A stretch of 27,164 nt of DNA from a virus. Numbering within the stretch: the stretch's first letter is position 1; each line of letters starts with the position of its first letter. Below are positions 1 through 5,799 of this stretch, piece after piece. The stretch lies in the IMG/VR virus record IMGVR_UViG_3300032156_000064, positions 1-27,164 of that record. One strand, given 5' to 3'. Position numbers and translations under genes: made by a program. Below the pieces are notes generated by a model. The model saw only the letters and a program-made list of their open reading frames with translations, did not search any database and had not been told where the DNA came from.

Positions 1-18
1 TAGACATAGGAAAAATCA

Positions 19-324
19 ATGGAAAAAGGTATTAAACATGATGGAGGAAAGATGAGACCCTCCCTTATTCCATTAGAATCTATGATGGAAGTAATTAAAG
101 TACTTGAGTTTGGGGCAATTAAATATGGTGTGGATAATTGGCAAAAAGTAGATGATGCTCCGCGTCGTTATTATGATGCGTTGCTTAGACATGTATATGC
201 CCATCATATGGGAGAAGTTGTGGATGCTGAAAGTGGGTTATCTCATTTGGCTCATGCATCGACTAATTTGTTAATGTTACTGCATTTTGAAATAAAAAAA
301 CAGGAGAATAAAGATGAAAACTGA
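19..324 (+). CDS. dATP/dGTP diphosphohydrolase-like protein (DUF5664 type)
   Basis: This is a 101-residue soluble protein. The N-terminal KHDGGKMRPSLIP, the following EFGAIKYGVDNWQKV, and the helical RYYDALLRHVYAHHMGE...ESGLSHLAHASTNLLML block match the small phage family annotated as dATP/dGTP diphosphohydrolase N-terminal domain or DUF5664, which is related to MazG-like all-alpha NTP pyrophosphohydrolases. In that family the clustered His, Asp and Glu residues (here H58, H62, H63, E66, D69, H76, H79) probably bind metal and nucleotide. The expected role is to adjust purine dNTP pools in the infected cell. AGGA at 8-11 lies 7 bases before the ATG. The end overlaps the next small gene by 11 bases. 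The family call is recognition from motifs; the substrate is inferred. Confidence 0.8.
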   Translation: MEKGIKHDGGKMRPSLIPLESMMEVIKVLEFGAIKYGVDNWQKVDDAPRRYYDALLRHVYAHHMGEVVDAESGLSHLAHASTNLLMLLHFEIKKQENKDEN

Positions 325-460
325 AAAGGAAATTTTATCCAGATATGAAGCAGTAGAGGCGTATATGAAAAAATGCAATGCACAAAAACATCTTTATCCG
401 GAGACAACTAAACTCGAATATCAGGTGCTAAAATGGGTATTGGATAAAGCGAAGATGTAA
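314..460 (+). CDS. small hypothetical protein (48 aa)
   Basis: This 48-residue charged, probably helical protein has no recognised family. The start at 314 has AGGAG at 303-307, and the gene overlaps the end of the dNTP-hydrolase-like gene by 11 bases, so the two are probably translationally coupled. Lys and Glu are frequent, with an R-Y-E-A-V-E-A-Y-M-K-K helix near residues 10-20. It has no signal peptide and no cysteine pair. It is called from the start site, coupling and coding composition only. Confidence 0.6.
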   Translation: MKTEKEILSRYEAVEAYMKKCNAQKHLYPETTKLEYQVLKWVLDKAKM

Positions 461-473
461 GAAGTGTTGTGTT

Positions 474-566
474 ATGATGGGATTTTATAGAATTTTGGTG
501 TGTATTTTGGTTTTTAATAGTGGTGTTTTGTACGTATATAATAAATTGTTCGATATAAATATATAA
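474..566 (+). CDS. putative 30-aa hydrophobic peptide
   Basis: A very short open frame starts at ATG 474 (or ATG 477) and encodes a mostly hydrophobic peptide that could span the membrane once, ending in YNKLFDINI. Its C-terminal part resembles the membrane protein at 1068-1286, which reads YSKLSDIKI at the same place. The DNA at 534-564 matches 1152-1182 at 28 of 31 positions. The upstream site is only AAGAAG-like. A perfect TATAAT lies at 537-542 inside the frame with a poor TTAATA 17 bases upstream, so this stretch could instead be a promoter. It is either a tiny membrane peptide or the remnant of a duplicated one. Confidence 0.35.
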   Translation: MMGFYRILVCILVFNSGVLYVYNKLFDINI

Positions 567-579
567 TGAGAGGAAAATA

Positions 580-876
580 ATGAAATTGTCAAAATCAATA
601 ATAAATGAATTGTCGGATATAATTAAAGATAAAAATTTATCGGACAATAACATAATAACCTGCACGACTGATATACGGGGGAACTTGACTTCAGTTGATG
701 TCTTTAATGAAAGTGGGTGGGAGAGAAATTTGTATAAACGTCAAACAAGAACAAATTATGAAAAACTGTGGGAAGACTTCCATGAAAAACTATTGATTAG
801 TATCAATCCAGCAGCTAAAACTTTCTTGCAAACAATGCATGATATGCAGAATCATAAAAAATATGAAATTTTATGA
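580..876 (+). CDS. hypothetical protein (98 aa)
   Basis: This is a 98-residue soluble protein with no family I recognise. It has a strong GAGAGGA site at 568-574, five bases before the ATG. The sequence is amphipathic and helical at both ends, with a central beta-like stretch around residues 25-45 (TCTTDIRG...SVDVFNESGW). There are no membrane segments or cysteine pairs. The stop overlaps the ribosome binding site of the next gene, which fits a polycistronic early or accessory operon. Confidence 0.65.
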   Translation: MKLSKSIINELSDIIKDKNLSDNNIITCTTDIRGNLTSVDVFNESGWERNLYKRQTRTNYEKLWEDFHEKLLISINPAAKTFLQTMHDMQNHKKYEIL

Positions 877-883
877 GGTGTAA

Positions 884-1090
884 ATGAAGGCAATAAAACA
901 GTATGCTTGGACAAATAGGGGTTATGCTTTCGATGCTAAATGTGAATTTTGTGGTATTGTACGCAAAAATTTAACGGGTTATTCTAACGATCATTATAAA
1001 AATAAAAGTATTCCAAATATAAAATGTACTTCATGTGGTAAATGCACTAATGATTTGGAGGTTTCACATGTTCAAAATTTTGTTGGATGA
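884..1090 (+). CDS. small CxxC zinc-ribbon-like protein (68 aa)
   Basis: This 68-residue protein has a CEFC pair at residues 20-23 and a CTSCGKC cluster at 48-54. The spacing is typical of a four-cysteine zinc ribbon, so a structural zinc is likely (inference). GAGGTG at 875-880 sits just before the ATG. It is the first of a run of small cysteine-pair proteins reaching to 3963. The last 23 bases overlap the start of the membrane protein gene at 1068. No specific function can be given. Confidence 0.6.
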   Translation: MKAIKQYAWTNRGYAFDAKCEFCGIVRKNLTGYSNDHYKNKSIPNIKCTSCGKCTNDLEVSHVQNFVG

Positions 1091-1286
1091 TTTGTGTTTG
1101 TTGGTGTTGGTGTTTGTATTTTTAGTGGGTGTAATTGTGATATTCAATGGAGTATATAGTAAATTGTCCGATATAAAAATATGCTACTCTTGCGATACCG
1201 ACAATCCAGTTTTTTACAGTTCTGGCGCAATGTATAAAATTTTAAAGGTGAATTGTAAGGAGATGCCATGCAAACAAAAGAAATAA
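1068..1286 (+). CDS. small single-span membrane protein (72 aa)
   Basis: The start is placed at ATG 1068 because GGAGG at 1057-1061 lies six bases upstream; an upstream in-frame GTG/ATG region at 1035 has no such site. Residues about 8-28 form one strongly hydrophobic helix (LCLLVLVFVFLVGVIVIF). After it comes a short tail with CYSC and two further cysteines. It could be a small holin-like or other inner-membrane accessory protein, but nothing decides this. Its NGVYSKLSDIKI segment is echoed in the 30-residue frame at 474-566, suggesting duplication. It overlaps the following gene by 19 bases. Confidence 0.55.
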   Translation: MFKILLDDLCLLVLVFVFLVGVIVIFNGVYSKLSDIKICYSCDTDNPVFYSSGAMYKILKVNCKEMPCKQKK

Positions 1287-1453
1287 AAAAGAAAGATTTT
1301 GGTTATATAAATGGTTGGTCAGTGATTCCAGATGAAGTACAACAGTGTATGACTTTGATGCACACAAAACATTTTTTACTGATAAGAAAACATGTTACTG
1401 AAGTGTCGTGTGACATTTGCAAATTTAAGTATAAAATTGATTCAAGTGATTGA
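1268..1453 (+). CDS. small hypothetical protein with CxxC (61 aa)
   Basis: The start has AGGAG at 1258-1262, five bases upstream. The 61-residue protein has a basic N-terminus, a WSVIPDEVQQCM segment and a C-terminal CDIC pair at residues 49-52. A single pair is too little for a complete zinc site unless the protein dimerises or recruits C28 or a histidine. The family is unknown. It overlaps the preceding membrane-protein gene and is followed after 12 bases by the lipoprotein hydrolase gene. Confidence 0.55.
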   Translation: MQTKEIKKKDFGYINGWSVIPDEVQQCMTLMHTKHFLLIRKHVTEVSCDICKFKYKIDSSD

Positions 1454-1465
1454 GGAGAATAACAT

Positions 1466-2149
1466 ATGAAAAATTTAGTTGTAATTGTGTGCATGGTGTT
1501 GATGTCAGGATGTATTGAACAGGATAGGGATACTTTTGATGATGATGTCACATTAAAAGAATACTCCGGAGAGCATGTGAATGAAATTGCATTTGTTGGA
1601 GATAGTATTGCGAGAAATATGGCTAATTATTCTATCATGTATAGAAGGTTTGACGAAAGTCTTACCATATCTAATAGAGCGCATGGTGGCGATTGTATAG
1701 AAGACACTGTGAATGGTGGAAATTGGCAAGCTGCATTTGTATCACATCCGAAATATGTTGTCATAAATCTAGGCATAAATGACGTGTTGTGTAATCATGG
1801 TTTTGAAACCATAACAAGTCATTATACTGCTTTAGTGGAAAATGCACTGAAGACCGGTACAGTGGTTTATATAGTAAATCTAGTACCAGATGAAAAAGAG
1901 GGAACAACACAACACCAAATAAATATGATCGGAGACATCAATGCATTTATGAATTCATTTAAGGAATATGTTGGTGTTGTGGTTGTTGACTGTCATACAT
2001 TGTTGTCTTTTGAAGGTCATCAAGTACCTGAATATTTTACAGCCGACGTGGCATGGCCTAATTATTTTGGTGACGGATTGCACCCGAATTGTCAAGGAAT
2101 GGCTTTGATAATAGATGTGGTGAAAGAAGGATGTGAGGTTAAACCATGA
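1466..2149 (+). CDS. lipoprotein SGNH/GDSL-type hydrolase
   Basis: This 227-residue protein begins with a short hydrophobic signal and a lipobox-like M-S-G-C, with Cys16 as the predicted lipidated residue. It is therefore expected to be exported and membrane-anchored. The mature part carries the SGNH blocks in order: GDS with Ser47, a Gly at 74/75 (block II), GIND with Asn105 (block III), and DGLHPN with Asp203 and His206 (block V). The family comprises esterases, lipases and carbohydrate deacetylases. A cell-surface O-acetyl esterase acting on host glycans, for example to block superinfection, is a guess from location. GAGGAG at 1452-1457 supports the start. The stop overlaps the next ATG. 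Fold and lipobox are seen; the substrate is unknown. Confidence 0.8.
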   Translation: MKNLVVIVCMVLMSGCIEQDRDTFDDDVTLKEYSGEHVNEIAFVGDSIARNMANYSIMYRRFDESLTISNRAHGGDCIEDTVNGGNWQAAFVSHPKYVVINLGINDVLCNHGFETITSHYTALVENALKTGTVVYIVNLVPDEKEGTTQHQINMIGDINAFMNSFKEYVGVVVVDCHTLLSFEGHQVPEYFTADVAWPNYFGDGLHPNCQGMALIIDVVKEGCEVKP

Positions 2150-2418
2150 CAGCAGAAGATAAACTGAATAAGATACGGGAATATTGTAAGAGTCGAGGAT
2201 GGTCGCAAGACTCTGAATCAGCTTTTAAATGTGTAATTGAATTCATCGACTCACTTACCGACAAGCCAGTAGAGACTTGTAAGTGGGAATTTAGTGACTA
2301 TGATGGCGAATTAACATTTTATAAATCTGAGTGTAGATTAAATATATCGTACGGTAATGTTGAACCGGCGCAAGAAATTTGTAATTGCGGTAAACCAATT
2401 GAAAGGATAGGTGAGTGA
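2146..2418 (+). CDS. hypothetical protein with C-terminal cysteine motif (90 aa)
   Basis: This 90-residue soluble protein overlaps the SGNH hydrolase stop as ATGA, so translation is probably coupled. The N-terminal half is helical (DKLNKIREYCKSRGW...AFKCVIEFIDSL). The C-terminus ends in a CNCGKPIE knuckle-like motif around residues 79-86. No enzyme motif is visible. It belongs to the run of small cysteine-bearing proteins in this block, and its function is unknown. Confidence 0.6.
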   Translation: MTAEDKLNKIREYCKSRGWSQDSESAFKCVIEFIDSLTDKPVETCKWEFSDYDGELTFYKSECRLNISYGNVEPAQEICNCGKPIERIGE

Positions 2419-2596
2419 TATGAAAATGATGATATGTCCTATATCTGAAGAGTGCTCTTTTGGAAATGCTAAAGCATGTAACTATAGCGTACAGCATTTA
2501 AAAAATGAACATTGTGATATGACAACTACAAGATGCCCATTATGTATCGAAATTGATGATAAGCCGGAGGGAGAAGATGAACAATATACTATGTAA
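2411..2596 (+). CDS. small cysteine-rich protein (61 aa)
   Basis: Two starts are possible: GTG 2411 or ATG 2420. The frame is the same. The 58-61 residue product is rich in cysteine, with C9 and C15 near the start, C23 and C35 in the middle, and a CPLC pair near residue 42. This pattern suggests a small metal-binding protein. It overlaps the gene before it by 8 bases and the next by 20. No family is recognised. Confidence 0.5.
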   Translation: MSDMKMMICPISEECSFGNAKACNYSVQHLKNEHCDMTTTRCPLCIEIDDKPEGEDEQYTM

Positions 2597-2786
2597 AATA
2601 TTTGGGCATAGATTCAAATACTGGACTAATGTATCGACAATAGACATAAACAAAGAGTTTAGAACGTGCCAAAACTGCGGATATTTACAACAATACAGAA
2701 CAACGATGCACCCGTACCCACCAGACTGGTTTACTCTTGTTCAACGTAAATATAACATATATGATAAAGGAGATGAGAAATGGTGA
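2577..2786 (+). CDS. small zinc-knuckle prophage-type protein (DUF1660-like)
   Basis: The start is set at ATG 2577 because GGAGGGAG at 2567-2574 lies just upstream. An in-frame ATG at 2553 has no site. The 69-residue product begins MNNILCKIFGHRFKYW and has CQNCG further on. An N-terminal LCK-x-FGH followed by a CxxC pair is typical of short phage proteins annotated DUF1660. Cys and His together could bind one zinc. The role in the family is unknown. It overlaps the following start by 7 bases. Confidence 0.55.
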   Translation: MNNILCKIFGHRFKYWTNVSTIDINKEFRTCQNCGYLQQYRTTMHPYPPDWFTLVQRKYNIYDKGDEKW

Positions 2787-2985
2787 AGAGCTACACATAC
2801 AATAGAATTTTAGGGTGATAGAATCGGATAAATATCCAGCTCCAGATTTACCGAATGAATTATTCAAAGCAGACGATATCCGCAAACTGCTGGATGATAT
2901 GCACGCTACGGATTTGCCGACTCATTACGTGGATGATGTAGCGTTTGAGCTAACTATAAAGCACATACTTAACCAATTATCATAG
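2780..2985 (+). pseudogene. small gene split by a frame change (12-aa start + 56-aa remainder)
   Basis: A well-placed AGGAG at 2768-2772 serves ATG 2780, which opens a frame of only 12 residues ending at TGA 2816-2818. A second frame begins at GTG 2815 and continues 56 residues to TAG 2983-2985, with a coding-like sequence (DLPNELFKADDIRKLLDDMH). One extra G in the GGG run at 2813-2815 would join them into a single 68-residue protein. The alternative is a true leader peptide coupled by a GTGA overlap to the GTG-started protein. The GTG has no clear site of its own. Family unknown. Confidence 0.5.
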
Positions 2986-2997
2986 AGAGGGATGGGG

Positions 2998-3120
2998 ATG
3001 ACATGTGATGAATGTGGAATTGAAATTTTTGACGACGGTCTGCCAAGTATAAATGGTGGGATAGTATGTGAAGTTTGTTACGAACAGGAAATTGACGATG
3101 AAGAGGTAACTCATGAATAA
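2998..3120 (+). CDS. tiny double-CxxC protein (40 aa)
   Basis: This 40-residue acidic protein contains CDEC at residues 3-6 and CEVC at 24-27. Four cysteines in two pairs 17 residues apart are enough for one zinc ribbon. ATG 2998 is preferred over ATG 2992 because AGAGAGG at 2984-2990 is then spaced seven bases away. The 3' end overlaps the next start by 8 bases. Many phage mini-proteins have this form; no function is known to me. Confidence 0.55.
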   Translation: MTCDECGIEIFDDGLPSINGGIVCEVCYEQEIDDEEVTHE

Positions 3121-3379
3121 AGATACGATAAAACTATTAAAACAATATGGGATTTTAATTATAAATTTGGTACAATATGAAAATATTTATACAATTGGGA
3201 ATTATAAAAAAGAACTCGCCAAGATTGATAAAGCCATATCCGAACTTGAGGCGTGGGATAATGGATGCAAAGTAGATTGCAATTTCCAAGATAGATGTAA
3301 GCTTAAATGCACACGAAGTATAAAACTTATTACTGATGGGTATAAAGATTATTATTGGCCTAAAAGCGAGGGGATGTGA
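3113..3379 (+). CDS. hypothetical protein with cysteine cluster (88 aa)
   Basis: An 88-residue protein follows a GAAGAGGT site at 3099-3106. The first half is helical and amphipathic with an AKIDKAISELEAW coiled-coil-like stretch. The second half has C52, C56, C62 and C66 spaced as in a metal site (CKVDC...CKLKC). The stop overlaps the GTG of the next gene as GTGA, implying coupling. I do not recognise a family. Confidence 0.6.
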   Translation: MNKDTIKLLKQYGILIINLVQYENIYTIGNYKKELAKIDKAISELEAWDNGCKVDCNFQDRCKLKCTRSIKLITDGYKDYYWPKSEGM

Positions 3380-3609
3380 GCAACATAGACATTATAATGC
3401 TTTCACAATTGCATGGTCAGTTGGAAATACAATTAACTAGAATACACGAACTTGAATCTGAAAACGATAATCTGAAGTGCTGCGGTACTTGTGAATGGTT
3501 ATTAACTTGTAAAAAAGTTGAATTTATACATGGCATGAAAACAATTGCAGCAAGATGTTGCGAACACTGGCAATCAGACGGCATGACTAAAGAACAAAGG
3601 AAATTGTAA
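3376..3609 (+). CDS. hypothetical cysteine-rich protein with coiled coil (77 aa)
   Basis: Translation most likely starts at GTG 3376, overlapping the upstream stop, with GCGAGGGG just before it. The N-terminal 35 residues look like a short coiled coil (LEIQLTRIHELESENDNLK). They are followed by CCGTCEW, a further Cys, and CCEHW. The arrangement CxxC...C...CEHW occurs in small phage metal-binding proteins of unknown role. It shares one base with the following ATG. Confidence 0.6.
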   Translation: MSNIDIIMLSQLHGQLEIQLTRIHELESENDNLKCCGTCEWLLTCKKVEFIHGMKTIAARCCEHWQSDGMTKEQRKL

Positions 3610-3770
3610 TGGAAATACATGGATTTAGAAGGTGTAGCGATGAATAAGGTAATTTATACAATAAGATACTAACAAATGAGGAGATGGGTGAAATATTATT
3701 ACCAGTGTTTGAAGAATTAAGAGAAGAATATATAAAAGATCCAAATAAATTTATAGTAGATATGGGGTAA
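3609..3770 (+). pseudogene. broken small gene (stop/frame interrupted)
   Basis: The stretch between two intact genes holds only fragments. ATG 3609 runs 12 residues to TAA 3645. The same frame then stays open from 3648 to TAA 3768 and contains ATG 3684 (28 residues, MGEILLPVFEELREEY...). Alternatively ATG 3641, with AAGGTG upstream, runs ten residues to TAA 3671. One extra base near 3670 would join it to the 3684 frame, giving about 43 residues (MNKVIYTIRY-x-TNEEMGEIL). Either the gene is decayed or a base is missing. Only the 28-residue tail is intact as read. Confidence 0.4.
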
Positions 3771-3774
3771 CAGA

Positions 3775-3963
3775 ATGAATTTGGATTTTCGTTGTGAATT
3801 ATGTAAATATATATTGGAAAAGGATGTACAAGATATGGGTTGTGTAATTGTTTGTCCTGAATGTGGTGGTATAATGATTGCAATGTGGCCAAGTCCAGTT
3901 GTATCAGTAAAAAGAGGAAGATGTGGAAATGCAGCAGATAAATATACGGGAGGAAAAGAATGA
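3775..3963 (+). CDS. small zinc-ribbon-like protein (62 aa)
   Basis: This 62-residue protein has CELC at residues 7-10 and CPECGG at 27-32, a classic two-knuckle zinc ribbon spacing, plus one later Cys. It is intact and follows a GGGGT site. The stop overlaps the next ATG as ATGA. It closes the run of cysteine-pair mini-proteins. Zinc binding is inferred and the target is unknown. Confidence 0.6.
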   Translation: MNLDFRCELCKYILEKDVQDMGCVIVCPECGGIMIAMWPSPVVSVKRGRCGNAADKYTGGKE

Positions 3964-4118
3964 TATTTTTAGTTGGAATATTATGTACGGTGGTTGGTTT
4001 TGTATTGGGAATATATGCTTGTAAAATGGTGGATGGGGATAGAATAAAAGCAGGAATTTGGGTATATGAAGAAAAAGTATATAAAATAATTAAAGTCGAG
4101 GACGAACCAAAGATATGA
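3960..4118 (+). CDS. small single-span membrane protein (52 aa)
   Basis: This gene was missed by simple length cut-offs. It encodes 52 residues, with GGGAGG at 3948-3953 seven bases upstream of the ATG. Residues 2-21 are a clear membrane helix (IFLVGILCTVVGFVLGIY). A short charged tail follows. It overlaps the preceding stop by four bases, and its own stop overlaps the methyltransferase ATG as ATGA. The context gives no hint of function; a membrane accessory or holin-like peptide is possible. Confidence 0.6.
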   Translation: MIFLVGILCTVVGFVLGIYACKMVDGDRIKAGIWVYEEKVYKIIKVEDEPKI

Positions 4119-5228
4119 ATGTGTTGTCATTATTTGATGGAATATCTGCTGGGCGGGTTGCGCTTGAACGTGTCGGAGTAAAAGTAAAAAATTCTATTCC
4201 TCAGAAATAGATAAATATGCGATTAAAATTTCTGAAAATAATTATCCCGATATAATTCAATTGGGATCAATAACGAATTGGAAAAATTGGAATATTGAAA
4301 AGCCCGATATAATTATGGGGGTTCGCCTTGCCAAGGTTTTAGCTTTGCCGGAAAACAATTGAATTTTGATGACCCGCGTTCTGCATTGTTTTTTACATTC
4401 GTTGATATTTTGAAACATTATAAACCAAAATATTTTTTGCTCGAAAACGTTAAAATGAAAAAAGAATATCAAAAAGTTATATCTGATTTAATGGGTGTTG
4501 AGCCAATTGAGATTAATAGCGCGTTGGTTTCAGCTCAAAATAGACGGCGGTTGTACTGGACAAATATTGAAGGAGTAGATCAGCCAAAAGATAAAGGGAT
4601 TTTGCTTAAAGATATAATTGAGGATAATCTAAGCGGATATAGTATAACTCAAAAGTTAGTAGATGGATTTAATAACAAAAAAACAGCATGGAAAGGAAAG
4701 TTTAATCCGCATAAAGAACCGTATGACAGAAAAGGATTTTGCCTAACTTCACGAATGGCGAAATGCGGATCTACTGACAATTATATACAAATTACCGGCG
4801 GCGCATTTCGTGGACGTAATCCAGAAAACTCATCAGACCGCACGACCGGCGCACCGACTGAACAACGATTGGAAATAAATGAAACTGGAAAATCAAATTG
4901 CTTGTCAACGGTTGCAAAGGATAGTTTATGTATTCAAATAGGAACTGCGGACATTAAAGGCAACGAATCAATAAAGCGTATATATTCGACGCAAGGCAAA
5001 AGTCCGACATTGACTGCGGTATGCGGTGGAAATCAAGAACCTAAAACGTCAATAGATAATATCACATGGCGAAAACTAACACCGCTAGAATGTGAACGAT
5101 TGCAAACATTTCCAGATAACTACACGGCGCATGTCTCAAACTCACGGAGATATCATGCATTAGGGAATAGTTGGACGGTTGACGTAATCGCGCATATTTT
5201 AAATTTTATCCCTCCTGATTTTATTTAA
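4115..5228 (+). pseudogene. C5-cytosine DNA methyltransferase with two frame breaks
   Basis: All hallmark Dcm-type motifs are present in order but lie in three frames. Motif I LSLFDGISAGRVALE opens the frame from ATG 4115, which stops at TAG 4208. EIDKYAIKISENNY continues one frame over to about 4320. PCQGFS (catalytic Cys codon 4329-4331), LLENV, QNRRRLYW, the C-terminal TPLECERLQTFPDNY and GNSWTVDVI are in the third frame to 5228. One missing base near 4190-4200 (AAAAAATT region) and one missing G in the GGGGG run at 4317-4321 explain both breaks. The repaired protein would be about 371 residues. It would methylate cytosines, protecting phage DNA. As read, no full enzyme is made; read error, phase variation or decay are all possible. 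Confidence 0.85.
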
Positions 5229-5244
5229 AGTTTAGGAAGAAATT

Positions 5245-5799
5245 ATGATTGATATAGATGTTATTCCAACAAAAAAGAGTGGCGAAATAGTACAATGGGA
5301 AGTAGTAGAACATGAATATATAACAACATCATCTTCATACAATGATCTTGCTGAAAGATATAATATACCACTAAGGGCAGTAGTAGCGAGAGCAAGATTA
5401 GGCAAATGGCAAGCTAAATTAAAGGATTTCTATAATAATGTACAAGAAGAAATTGATAGTAATATGGCGGCCAAAGCGAAGGAAATTGCAGACAGGGCAA
5501 CAGTACTTGATCTTGAAGTATTAGCAGTAAGTGAACAGATCATTCATGCTATTGGTGACCAGGTAGATAAGATAGAACAGGGTGACAGTGATCCAATAAC
5601 AGTTGAAAATATGAGGGAGTTAGTCAAAACCTTAAAATATGCAAGTGATACAGTAAAAACTTCACACCAAAATATAAGGTTGGCAATAAGTGCACCAACT
5701 GCCATAACTGAAGAAAAACATACCTTCCAAATACCAGAATATGATAAAGAAAGGATTGCCCGTGAATTTAGTATTGTCACCAGAAGATCTACAGAGTAG
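5245..5799 (+). CDS. terminase small subunit
   Basis: This 184-residue protein sits directly before the large terminase. Residues about 20-65 contain a helix-turn-helix resembling small terminases that use a YxDLAxxYxIP...VxxRAxxxxW pattern (here SYNDLAERYNIPLRAVVARARLGKW, 25 residues quoted in two parts of the same motif: SYNDLAERYNIP and LRAVVARARLGKW). The middle is long and helical, suitable for ring formation. It would recognise the packaging site and load DNA onto the large subunit. GGAAG precedes the ATG. It overlaps the large-subunit frame by up to 59 bases. The assignment rests on the HTH and gene order. Confidence 0.75.
   Translation: MIDIDVIPTKKSGEIVQWEVVEHEYITTSSSYNDLAERYNIPLRAVVARARLGKWQAKLKDFYNNVQEEIDSNMAAKAKEIADRATVLDLEVLAVSEQIIHAIGDQVDKIEQGDSDPITVENMRELVKTLKYASDTVKTSHQNIRLAISAPTAITEEKHTFQIPEYDKERIAREFSIVTRRSTE

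Noticed and set aside
3645-3647. Stop-codon reassignment (TAA read as sense)
   Set aside because: TAA, TAG and TGA all end well-supported genes across the window, so an alternative code is not supported.
4115-4330. Programmed frameshifting as explanation for the methyltransferase breaks
   Set aside because: Two separate shifts would be needed, the first site is not a proper slippery heptamer in frame, and no stem follows; missing bases explain both more simply.
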